Assembly: GCA_002633005.1 (NCBI GenBank)
Contig: NMRA01000779.1
Coordinates: 1 to 44,280 of the forward strand
Direction of reading: 5' to 3'
Length of the DNA stretch: 44,280 nt
Source: Phoronis australis
Taxonomy: Eukaryota > Phoronida > Phoronidae
Made by a program: the position numbers and the translations under genes. Below are positions 11,301-23,300 of the stretch, piece after piece (the stretch's first letter is position 1; every line of letters starts with the position of its first letter). The notes beneath the pieces are model-generated. The model was not told the origin of the DNA. It ran no database searches and saw only the letters and a program-made list of their open reading frames with translations.

Positions 11301-14300
11301 CACATTTTCTTTGGATCATTTAACATTTGATTTAGTTTGTCCTTTTTCAGGCTATCCTGTCCAACCAAAAATCAGGGTTTCTCTCTTGTAAACCCAATTT
11401 TGTGGTTTAAATCATACTGTTAGGGAGAGTATGCCATTTCTTGTTTTGTTGTGGTGAGTGGCCTTGGTTTACCCAGGCGTCACTCAACTCGAGAAACTGA
11501 AAAGAACTGTTTTCACTTACAGTTTGGAGGTAGCTCTGTGCTATTGTACAATAGGTCTTTGTGGGTCAAACTGGTGTATGATAAGTTAGTGGATATTTGA
11601 ACCTTTATTTGTTCAAAACATACTTTACATATACAAGGACATTAAGCAATTACAATAGAACAGAAATCTGACATTTGTTTACGCTACTAATAAGTGGCAA
11701 GAAATAAATAATGTTTCATAATGATGTTTGACAAAAATATTTATGATAGCAGTGACCTCTAGTGGTCTTATAGCAAATTTCCTACTCAGTCTCCACCTTG
11801 TGGGCCAAACCTAAACAAATGTTTACTGTGCTAATATTTCAATGTCGCATTTATTCATGTCCATTATTATTTTCATCAATTTTACATTGTTGTGGCAAAT
11901 TGGTAACACTTTGTAAAATAGGTCTATCTTTCTGAATAACAATAAAGTTGTTCTCATCAGCCTACACCCAAGCATTGGGCACAAAGCTTTTGATGACTGC
12001 AGATCAGTGCCTGAGTGTTACTTGTGACTTTTACTGGGTCAAGAATATTGCTGCACTTTTTATGTAAACAATACTGTTTTGTCTACAAATTTGTGAAAAC
12101 AATGTTTCTTTAACGCATGACGTCCCAACCATGTAATTGTTATTCTTATGTAAAACTTGATATATAAGGTGAAATAATGCATTTTTGGAAACAGTTTAAA
12201 ATGCAACGACGTCAGAAAAGAAAACCATTTAATGAAAACATTGGATAATTAATGCTGTGAATATTCGTACTATTGAATGTGAATAATTATTAATCACAAC
12301 TTCATGACCTTGCTGAAAAATGGTTTTCTCTGGCTCCCTCTGTTGGACAGTACGGTAGATGTGTAATATTTTGCACCTGAAGTCTGTTTCATGAAAAGAC
12401 TTAGGACACAAATTTGATCTTACGCTCCACATAACTATTTCTGAAAAATAATTTAAACTGACTTTAGCAAAAGAATAAAGTATCTGAGAATATACCCATA
12501 ATTGTTAATTGCTGAGTAAATTTGTGCAAATTATTGCACTCATTGATGTGCCAGTAATCACGTGACTAAAGCTTTATGTAGTAGTTATGAAGCGGGAACG
12601 GTGGATCGCTACAACAAATTACTGCACAAAGTCTCAAAGGGAAGGCAACCTTTTTTGTGTCATTTTTAGTAAAAATACAGTTCGTTGATTATATGCTTCA
12701 GATAATGATGGTTCTTCGTGGTTTTATTAACTAGTCGTGCAGTAATCCGGAAGTGACGTTTAGCGGTTTAAGAATTTCCCGACATTTCGTTTCTAGTGCA
12801 TTGGAGTTACTGTGATGATCTGTTCTACTGTTGTTTTTGTGCTAGTCTCCTAATATTGTCGTCACCACTAGCCATCGACGAGTATTCTACGACAAGCTAA
12901 GTTGTTAGAGAACTCGATTACGTTGGATTGAGGAATCTTCTAGTTTGTTGTAGCAGTAGGTGGATATATGTTTGAGCCCGAGCATAGTGAGGTAGAATAC
13001 AGACAGCTGTTGAGAGGGATGAGGCAGCGACTGGGGACAGACGTGGTGGGATGTCTTGGTGCAAATGCAAGGTTTGCACTATGATGCCAACCTCAATGGA
13101 ATGACAATCCTGTTACCATTGGATGGTGACCTGAGCAAGCAAACTTCTTACACCCCACCGTGTGAATCCCTCGCCACACAATTGGCACCTTCTAAATACC
13201 TCCAATACTTTAGTCAATAAACTTATCAAATTTGGCTCACCAGCCTGACCACTGGACGCCAAACTGTCCTCCCCACTGGGTTTTGAACTGGACCTGTATT
13301 CACTCCCACTACTCAACATCGCAGCTGGGCTCCGTACAGGCTCTAAGCTGGAGATAACACCTGCACAGGGCAAATCACTGCTAGAAGAGGCCACAGTTGG
13401 CAAGGTCAATCACTTCAAAAATGCACTTTTTGGGGGTGGCGACGGGGCACTGCCGGGAATCAACAGCATTATTATGACACCCTTCTTCAGGCGTTGTATT
13501 GCAGGAACCTTCACCAATTCCGCGTACACATCTCTTTCGTAATCCAACGGCAGAAAATGCTTGCCACACGCTCTGTAATTCTCCAGTGCTTTGTACGTTG
13601 CATGGACAATAACGCTGCGTTCTTCACATGAACGAGCCAAGTATGGTAGAGCGTTTCATCTTTTGGAAAGCGGTGTGATGGCATACCCAAAGTGCGCGAG
13701 ACGATTATGGGTACACCTCGGTACACAGCAACCGTGCGACATGTTGACTGACTCGTAAACAAACGGAAACGACAACTGAACTTATCATAACCGAAGTAAA
13801 ACAATGAGTGACTTGACAGGTCACACAGTCAGACTAATGAAAACGAAATGACGGTAAATTCTAAACCTCCTAAACGTCACTTCCGGAGTAAGGCACGACT
13901 AGTTAATAAAGTTACAGGAAGCTGTTATTAATTGAAAGAAAAGTCTGGGATAATGTCTGGGATGATGTCTGGGATGATGTCTGGGATGATGTCTGGGATG
14001 ATGTCTGGGATGATGTCTGGAATAATCAACAAACTATATTTTTATTAAAACTGACATGAAAAAGGTTTCCTCATAATGAAGCAGACATTGCTGCTTTCTG
14101 AGCATTATTAAGTCAAGTCAGAACTTTGGGAAATACTCATTCATCATTTTTGAAGAATTTCCTTCTGATTTTTGAGTTGCAGGGCTTTACATGTGAAAAG
14201 TGTGGCATCTTAAATGTGGTGTTTCTCAAGTGTGCATAATCTGTGACAACCTCTAACAGTGCGGTAAACAACTGAGTGATTCAATATCATTGATTTTTTA

Positions 14301-17300
14301 GAATCCAGTTATGTTCCCAAAGCCAGCGACAGTAACAAGATTATCATCATTGCCATATTGTCAGTGTCGAGTGTGGCTGCCGTGATCATTGTTGTCTTTG
14401 TTGTGTGCCGATTGTGTCCCTTGCCACGCCGGCGACACCTGGAGGTCACAACCCTGGTGGAAGAACCACCTTCTCAGCCAAGCTTCCAAACAGATGATCT
14501 CAAACTATCCTCACTTATTAGTAAAGGAAGGTTTGTACCCTAATTGTTTCTTGGTTTTCAAGGTTTGTATTTTTGGGTTATATTATAATCTGCCCCCTTC
14601 ACTCAATGAGTGTAAGGTGTCCCCTACACTCAATGACTGTACGGTAAAGTCGCGCGATTTTCGGACACTGAAAATTAATTCCAATTGAAAAAATTCATTC
14701 TTGGAAGAATCTCGCAAAACATCATTTTTGTGGTGTCCGAATTTGGCAGACCTCCAAATTTGGGTTTCCGCTAGTGTCCAAATTTCGTGGGTGTACGTGT
14801 ACATTATTTCGATGAGCGGTCGTAGTATCAACATTGCTGGCTCGGTCATTTGATAGCAGTGTAATTGCAGGTAAATGAGACTCAAATGGTCTGCGCGATT
14901 AATTTTTGAAAATCTGGCTTTCCCAATAAGAAATGTGCGCTGTCGACGCACAAAGACCGTTCCCGACAAGTGTTGGTTCTTCTTTTCAAAGATGCACTTT
15001 CTCAATATGAAATATTAGGCTTGCATTGCCGATGCTCAAAAACCGTTCTCGGCAAGTGACGGAATCTTCAAAACTGCGCTATCTTACTTGAAATATAGGG
15101 CTACGTTGTGAAAAAAGTCTTCCTGGTGACAAATATGGGCTTTCCAATGAGTGGGTCTGGTTTGTGTTGTTGACGCTCATGAAACGTTGCAGACAACTAA
15201 TTCTCTTTTGTAAAAATGCGTTTTCTCAATAAAAAATGTCGAGTTTGCGCTGTCAACGCCTGGTTTCCCAATAAAAAGCTGGACTTGCGTATTCGACGCA
15301 CAAAGAGGCTTCCCGAGCATCAAAACATGCGCTTTCTCAATTTTAACGAATTTTGCATGAAACATAACAGTAATGGATGTGGGAACGAGTTCAATGAAGA
15401 AAGTGATGAACAATGACGAGAAAAAAAGCATAAGTTAAACGCATGCATTGTCTGCTGGTTACAAACGGAAACGCAAGTTAACTGTCACATTTATTTCCAT
15501 ATTAAGTGAAAGCTCAGTTTCAACATGAAAACTTTGAATGAACAATTACTCAAAATAGATTACAAAGACAATCATGATAGTAAAATGAGCAGTTTCTCAT
15601 TGACTCGTGATCCCCATTCGTCGTCCTGATAGTCGTCTGAATTGTTGAAGAAGCGCTGTCATTCTATGTGTTTAGGCCTACTGTAAACGATGGGAATGCG
15701 TCAACTAGTAACAGTGCTGCGCGGCTGAAGACACGATTAACTAACATATTGTATATATAAGGGTGTTGTCTAGAAAGCGAATGCAATTTCCAATGCTCCC
15801 AACATCAAATTCACCCAACCGTTTTTTGCAATTCAACCTTTCTCATCCACAGCCTTTGAAACACCCATTGTTAACTCAGTGATACACTGGCGCGTCTTCA
15901 TGCAACTGAGGTGACCTAACACATCTGGGTTCGCTTAAATTTTTAACCACAGTGAAAACTCTGACTTGTGAAATCTGTTTGTGGATGAAATGATTATCAG
16001 AAAATGTTAAGGATTATCAATTTGATAATCGTTAACATTTTCTGATAATCTGCATGGAAGATAACAGGGCCGTTTCTTCTGGTCGTCACCAGCTTAGCAC
16101 CGTCCACGGTCGTCACCAATTACGCGCAGCTTAGTCTCCCTCAGTCACTACTAATTTACGCCTCTGCCAAGACCGTTGTTGGGCACGTTAATACAATAGG
16201 CTACTGGGCAGATCACGACTGTTAGAAGAATCGACTAGTGACGACCTGAAAAGAAAAACGAAAGCATTCAATTTAGGACAGCGTGAACTCATGAAGGACA
16301 TAAACCAGGCAATTCAAGAACGGGTCTACTGTTTATAACTTAATTTTCTTTCTTAATATATACTTAACCAATTACAATCCATCTATGTCGACCTTTTTCA
16401 TTTCATCGGGTCATATATTTGCTACAGTTACGGAAAATAGTTCTTCCTACAGGTCTCTTCTGATGGACACTACACACTTCTGCTAACATTTAAAGTATGA
16501 ACAGTCGCGAGGTTACTGAAGTCTCATTATAACTACAGAAATGTTGTTGAAGAATAACAGTGACTATCTGAAAAGAGGAATACATAACAGAATAAAATAT
16601 GGAAACACCAAACAAAAATCAAAACAACACTTACCTGTTGCAATAACGCCTTAAACGCGAACGTACTGACCGACTTGCACGAACGGAATGTTAGTTGAAC
16701 ATGTTAGTAGAACAAAACTGTCTCAATGAAATTTTCATGGTTTACAGGTTTAAGAAGATCTACCGTAGATTTCCGTATATAAATCCAGAAGAAAATATGG
16801 CCAATTTGCGTATCTCAAATTTTTCTCTAAAATATACCTGGGATGTTTATCTGAGAATAAGAATGCATGCTTGAAATCTAAAAATAATGCTATTCCCAGG
16901 GTGTGCTACAGTATTGATACTGTGTTTGTGTATTCGGCATTGCTGAGTATAGGCCCTGGTGTATTTTTACATAAGACATTTGGTTTCCCGAACTTATGTA
17001 CGGAAATCGCTGGTAATACTTCCCAAAATTATTTACCCTTGCTGCAAGTAAGGCATCACCTCGGGTAAAAATAGAACAATAATTATTATCAATGTAACTG
17101 TCATCTCTTTCGAATCAAACACAATTAAACACACTTACAGGTGAAATGCCTCTAAAATTATCTCAGTAATACAAAAAGCATGGTCTGCATTTTAAGATCA
17201 CGTTTCTTTTTTGTCTCAACTATCAACTGAAGGCGGTGACATGGACAAAAAGACAAGGTCCTGTGGAAAGTAGATATGGAACTCCAGGTCGGAAACACCT

Positions 17301-20300
17301 ATAAGGTCCCAGCCTCGTTGCATCGGACTCCAGGTCCTGTATTCTTGTTAGCCTACCCCTAGGACCACAAGAAGCAATGACTACCAATTCTGATTCAACT
17401 GACTTGTCACTTTTCGAAATGATTGGTGGAGGATTTTCTTAGTCGCCACAGACAGAAAGTGCCACAGTGTCCCGGTGTCCTTGTCGGGATTCATCTTAAT
17501 CTCGGGACACCATGGAGTCCAGGGTGTTGTACCTCAGACGGTACAGGGTGTGAATTAACAAGACCAGAAGTACACAGACCAGTGGATGAGCAAGCAAAAT
17601 TGGGTCGTCGCAAGTTCAATCTTTTTTAGGTTTACATCTGTTTAGGGGTAAAGCTCGTAACGCTACGACTTCGCTAAAAAGCAAGAATTCGTGAAATTAC
17701 GTGATGTATTGTGTATTTTAATTGAAAGCGTGATTTTGGCTAGATTTTTGTATTTCCCAAGACAGCTACTGAACTCTACTCTAGTCTGCGACCAGGGGCG
17801 CAAGGGTGAGAATCTCACGAACACGCTAGACTGAAGACGTCGAGACGTATGGTCAAGTATTGCAAGCGAAGCACACAATCACACTATCTTCTTTAGCGAG
17901 ATTCTTGCATCTGTGATGCTTATCAGAGAGCAACAGGAAATTTGTAAGGGTAGTGAAGAGTGGTTATGTGGATATACATTAGTTTTTGATATGTGTTATA
18001 GCACACCGGCACTTACACAACATAGGACAGGGATGCAATTGTGTGTGCGCCGCGCGCCTTTCTGAGTGCTGGGCCTTGCACTAATGGTTGATTTGTAACC
18101 AGCTTTACTTTGGCTCCGTCTCATTCGGCTGCTGCTGTTCACTGTCTACAATACTTTGAACGCGCGATATCCTACGGCAGGGCTTGGAATTTTCCGCGGA
18201 AACGCGGATTTCCGCTTTTTTGAAATGTGCTTTCCGCTTTTTTTATAATATTTCCGCGTAAAAAAATCGGATTTGATATGAAATTTCCGCAGAAAATTCC
18301 TTTCTTACCGCGGCGTTGCAGACGACGTTCACCTCGGAAAGCGGAATTGCTCTTTATGTTTCGGAGGAACGTAAATTGTCAACATTGCCGGGGCATCTGG
18401 GTAAAGCGTGGTGTGATTTTCAATGGCGGCTCGTGTTATTGTTAAGCGCGGCAACAAATACTACCGCTCTGCAGCCAAAATTGTGTGGGTTGGGAGTGGA
18501 CGGGCGAGCTAAAAGGACGCAGACGTATGCTACTGATGGTGGTAACGTGTTTTTTTTTTTTAGTCCCGATTTTTGTCGCGGAAAGGTTCACATTGACCAT
18601 TTCAAAGGCTGGTTATCGGGCATGATTTGGGCCGTAAAAGTTTCCGCGTTTTTTGTCATTGGTCATTCCAAGCCCTGCTACGGACAGACTTGGCTGTAGC
18701 CTATTGTGTATGGGGGCCTAACAAAAAATATTTCTCATCGCGTCAAGGATAAAATCTGGACACGTTGTCTGGAGATTTTAGCCACTGACAAGGGCATTTG
18801 CAAAGGCCAGGACGTTTTAAAAATAAAAACGTTTCGTAATCATGCAAGTCCATGTCAGGCGTGCAAGTTCAATGTCACAGTCGGAAGTCGAACAGCACGG
18901 TCTAATTAAACCAGAGCACATGTTACGCTACAACGAAAAACTGCAGCCTTCGGTGTATTTCCCATTTGTATTTTCTGGACCTTGTACGAATTTAGTGGAC
19001 TATGAAAAACTAATTTCAGAAATATTTATTCTTGGTCGAAAATGGCGGGCCGTCCGAAAATCGCGCGACTTTACCGTAAGGTGTCCCCTAGACTCAATGA
19101 ATGTAAGCTGTCCCCTAGACTCAACGCTCAATGATTGTAAACACAATGTCTGGAATAGATCTTGTAATTTGTACTTGTATATTGAATATCTCAAGGACTC
19201 AGTTTACTGCCATGAGACATGTATGTGTTGGGAAGGACTCAGTTTACTAGCAGTGATTTGTTGTGAAAATTATGTTTGCTGACATTTACATGCTGTATAT
19301 TTTGTTCAGATATGGCGAGGTTTGGAAAGGTTCCCTCAGTGACATTTGCATGCTGTATATTTTGTTCAGATATGGCGAGGTTTGGAAAGGGTCCCTCAAT
19401 GACAATGATGTTGCTGTCAAGGTGTTCTCACATGCTCAGCGACAGTACTTCAACAATGAACGGGACATTTACTCACTGCCTCTCATACACCATCCCAGTG
19501 TCGTTCACTATTTTGGTACAGAAGAACGGATAAGTGTGGATGGTAACCCTGAGTACCTGCTTATTCTGTCCTATGCATCACATGGATCGCTGCACAGTTA
19601 TTTGAAGAATAATGTTCTGGACTGGTATCAGTTATGCAACATGTCACGCTCCATCGCACAGGGTTTGTCATATCTACATACAGACTTAAGACCTGGAGGT
19701 ATGTACAGCAGGAGCTAAGATAGAGTACAACTACATAAACTATTGACAATCTTAAAAGTTCTTTAAACACTTGTGTGGGCTGTGGCAGAACACTCAGTGG
19801 TCAAGTGATTTTGCAATTTCAAGGTTTGAATTTAGTGCCGCCATAGCAGCAGTCAATATTACTATATACTGACTGTTATGTAGTGATGGTTGGGGAGTAT
19901 GAAACACAATAATATGTTAAATTAAAGTTTGTTTCTATTTGGGCGATTAACTAAACTATAAAAATATTTTTGATATCTGACAAATGAATGATTTCCCATA
20001 CTAGCAATTTGACGTTTGTGGAAAAGCAAAATCTTATACCAACTGTCCTGCTCATGTCGGGATTGTAGGGTGATTGGTGATAAAGTTTTATTAGTTTCCA
20101 GGATTATAAACAATTTATTGTCCATTTATTTTGTTTCTCGTGATTATGGTGTTTTCAAGCTTTGCCTCAGCAGTTCTCTGGTAGCTCAAAATTTTGTGTC
20201 AAAGAAGATGTGGAATGGACCACTCGCTGTAAGTCAGCATCACATACATAAGATCACTGTGATTAGATTTAATCTGCTATTCTAAAACTCGTTGCAGACG

Positions 20301-23300
20301 TGTTCAAGCCCGCCATTGCCCACCGTGACTTCAACACACGTAACATTCTGGTAAAAGATGACCTCACATGTTGTATCACTGACATGGGCTTTGCTACCAA
20401 GATCATGGGGTCAAAGTTCATCAAGAATGGCCAGGAAGAAATAGCTGAGCAGTCTTCACTTAATGATGTAGGTTTGGCATGGGAAGTGATATTATGAGTC
20501 TGGTTTTATGAGAGCTCCGATCTTTGTTTTAAGCTATCTAAACAGGACAAAATACAACTTCATATTTAGAGTATGCAGATTCTAGCATTATCTAGCATTT
20601 TGTTTCTTGCTATTGAAAAATAAAAATTCTCATTGCTAACTTAGGCATGATTTCTTTTTTGCTTCAGGTTGGCACGCTGCGCTACATGGCTCCCGAGGTG
20701 CTAGATGGCGCTGTGAACTTGCGTGACTGTGAATCCTCATTAAAGCAGATTGACGTATACTCTATGGGTCTAGTGTTGTGGGAGCTACTGATGAGGACCA
20801 AGGAGTTATTTCCAGGTCAGAGGTCATGTATGGACTAGTTAAGGGTGCATTCACTGAGCAAACATTTGAAACCCTAAGTAGTCTTGCCCAAGCTTGATTA
20901 AAATGTTCACATACCAAAATTATGAACTCTGTTTTATCTTAAAAGCGTTGCCAGCACCAGTTAGTCTAATACACATTCACTAGGACGTGAGGTAACCATG
21001 AGATCTCTGACATGAGGTAACCATCTGATCTCTGACATGAGGTAACCATCAGATCTCTGACGTGAGGTAACCATCAGATCTCTGACGTGAGGTAACCATC
21101 AGATCTCTGACGTGAGGTAACCATCAGATCTCTGACGTGAGGTAACCATCAGATCTCTGACGTGAGGTAACCATCAGATCTCTGACGTGAGGTAACCATC
21201 ANNNNNNNNNNNNNNNNNNNNNNNNNNNNNNNNNNNNNNNNNCCTTTCAAGTTGCATTATCTCACTCTTTTTCTCTCCAGGCTCCGTCGTTCCTGAGTAT
21301 TGTCTCCCCTTTCAAGCTGAGGTTGGCCTCCATCCTACCATAGATGAGATGCAACAACTGGTGTCTAAGAACAAACAGAGGCCCAGTCTACCCCGCATCT
21401 GTCATGCTGTCAACTCCACGCAGCCTCAACTGCAGGTTGGTGTCATGGCAACAGGCTTGATGCATTATGGCTACTCTCCATTTAGTCTTCTTGGAGTCTT
21501 TCACCGTGTACTGTCAAGTAGATATATGCAAATATTAAGAAAATAAAATAGTGACTCACCTCTTCCTAATGGCTCACAGGCATTCATGTTTACAAGTGTG
21601 TGACATTGGAATTGGACACTAACAGTTAAGTGGAAGATTACTTGGTAACATGGGACACAACTATTTTTAGACATGCACATGTGACTTGAGTATCAAGTTG
21701 AGCATTCATTGCAAGCTTTTAAAGGTGAAGGCAACCATTTTGCATGTCATTTTCAGTTAAAATAAGGTTCGTTGATTATCCCAGACATGTTTTCCAGTTA
21801 AATACAGCTTTTCGTACTAATCTAACTCATTACTCGTCCACTACTCTTCAAGTGACGAGTGACGTTTAGGGAGTCAAGAATTTCACGCCATTTGTTTTCA
21901 TATAGTCTGACTGTGTGAGCTGGCGAGTCAGTCATTGTTCTACCCTGGTAGTGATCAGTTTGGTCGTCGTTTGCTTTTTTATGAGTCAGTCAACATGCCG
22001 CACAGTTGCTGCATACCAGGATGTACTCATTGTCGTCTCGCATGTACTCTGGGTGTACCATTACATCACTTTCCGAAAGATTACACACTTCGCCGTACTT
22101 GGCTTATTCGTGAAAAGAACACAGCGTTACCCGTCCAGGCAACGAAAAAAGCAGTGGAGAATTACCGAGTGTGTGGCAAGCATTTTCCGTCGTCAGATTA
22201 TGAAAGAGATATGTACCCTGAATTAATGAAAGTCCCTGCAAAACAATGCCTAAAGAAGGGTGCCATACCGTCAGTACTGATTTCCGACAGTGCCCCGTCG
22301 CCACCCCCGAGAAGTGCATTTTTGAAGCGAGAAACCTTGTGAGCTGTGGCCACTATAGTGAGTGGAGGCTCTTCATCTACTGTCACTCGGGCCTCTGAAC
22401 GTACCCCAGAGCGTGCAATGTCAAGAGCTAGCAGCACTTCGCCCTGTGCTGTTGTTGTAGCCCAGAGCCTGTAAGCAGCCCTGCAGCGATGTTGAGTAGT
22501 GGGAGTGAATACATGCCCAGTTTGACACCCAGGAGGAGGACAGTTCGTCGTCCAGTGAATAGGCTGGTGAGCCAAGTTTTTTTCGACTTGTATAAAAGAT
22601 TGGAACTGTTTAGAAGGTGCGGGGTGTACGTACATGTGGCGAGGGAGTCACATGGTGGCATGTAAGCAGTTTGGGTGCTCAGGTCACCATCCAGTGTGAA
22701 CAGCATAGGCATTCCATTGAGGTGGTCATTACAGTGCACACCGTTCATTTGCACCAAGACGTCCCACCAAGTCTGTCCTCAGTCTCTACCTTTTTCCTCT
22801 CAACAGATACCTGTGCCTGTGTGTACTCTGCCTCATTATACTTGGGCTCAAACATATACCCACCCATTGACTGTCCGTGAAAAGAATTCCTCGTCAACAC
22901 TGCTATGAACAATGTCTCCGTCACTCACGCATGGGCAGTGCACCATAGGGGGCTGGGGGGATATAGCTCCCCACTTTCTTCAGTGCTACACTACCTGTGT
23001 CACGTCACTACGGTCACTGTGATGTGGGTCGCCGACTCCAGTCATTTTCAAGTTACTACAAACTAAACAATCCCTAAATCCAACGTAATTGAGTTCTCTA
23101 GCAACTTAGCTTGTCGTAGAATACTCGTCGATGGGAAGTGGTGACTACAATTTTAGAAAAACTGCAGGAAAACAACAGTAGTACAGATCCTCACAGTGAA
23201 CTCAAACGCAGAACCAAATTGGCGCGTAATTCTTGACTCTCTAAACGTCACTTCTGTAGTAGGCGACGAGTAATTAATTGAATTACCAGAAGCTGTAATT

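Larger units (their letters stand above)
12638..14074 (-). mobile_element. THAP-bearing Kolobok-like DNA transposon, older copy
   Basis: Left end AGGGAAGGCAACC and right end GGTTTCCTCAT are degraded forms of the long inverted terminal repeats of the element at 21723-23376. Homology to that element runs through both TIRs and the interior in opposite orientation: CAGTTCGTTGATTAT on the left, ATAATCAACAAACTATATTT on the right. A decayed THAP domain lies on the minus strand. TTAA flanks are not preserved here (TCAA on the left). The right TIR carries an internal 12-bp expansion. Confidence 0.8.
14642..19076. mobile_element. 4.4-kb DNA element with 25-bp perfect TIRs and TA flanks
   Basis: CGGTAAAGTCGCGCGATTTT plus CGGAC at 14642-14666 is the exact reverse complement of 19052-19076. 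TA dinucleotides flank it at 14640-14641 and 19077-19078. The flanks are halves of one local repeat (GTAAGGTGTCCCCTA...CTCAATGA), so removing the element restores a continuous tandem array, direct evidence of insertion. The TA duplication resembles Tc1/mariner-like elements, but the terminal sequence is not one I recognise. No transposase frame is apparent; it is probably non-autonomous. A TATA-like TATATATAAGG lies near 15751. Confidence 0.88.

Noticed and set aside
14583-15005. Minus-strand frame of 140 codons
   Set aside because: It crosses the boundary of the 4.4-kb element and its TIR, and has no recognisable motif.
18227-18909. Overlapping plus-strand frames, including Cys-rich bits such as NCQHC and CQACKFNV that might be zinc fingers
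   Set aside because: They lie in or across a nested non-coding element, with no consistent spacing of ligands or family match.
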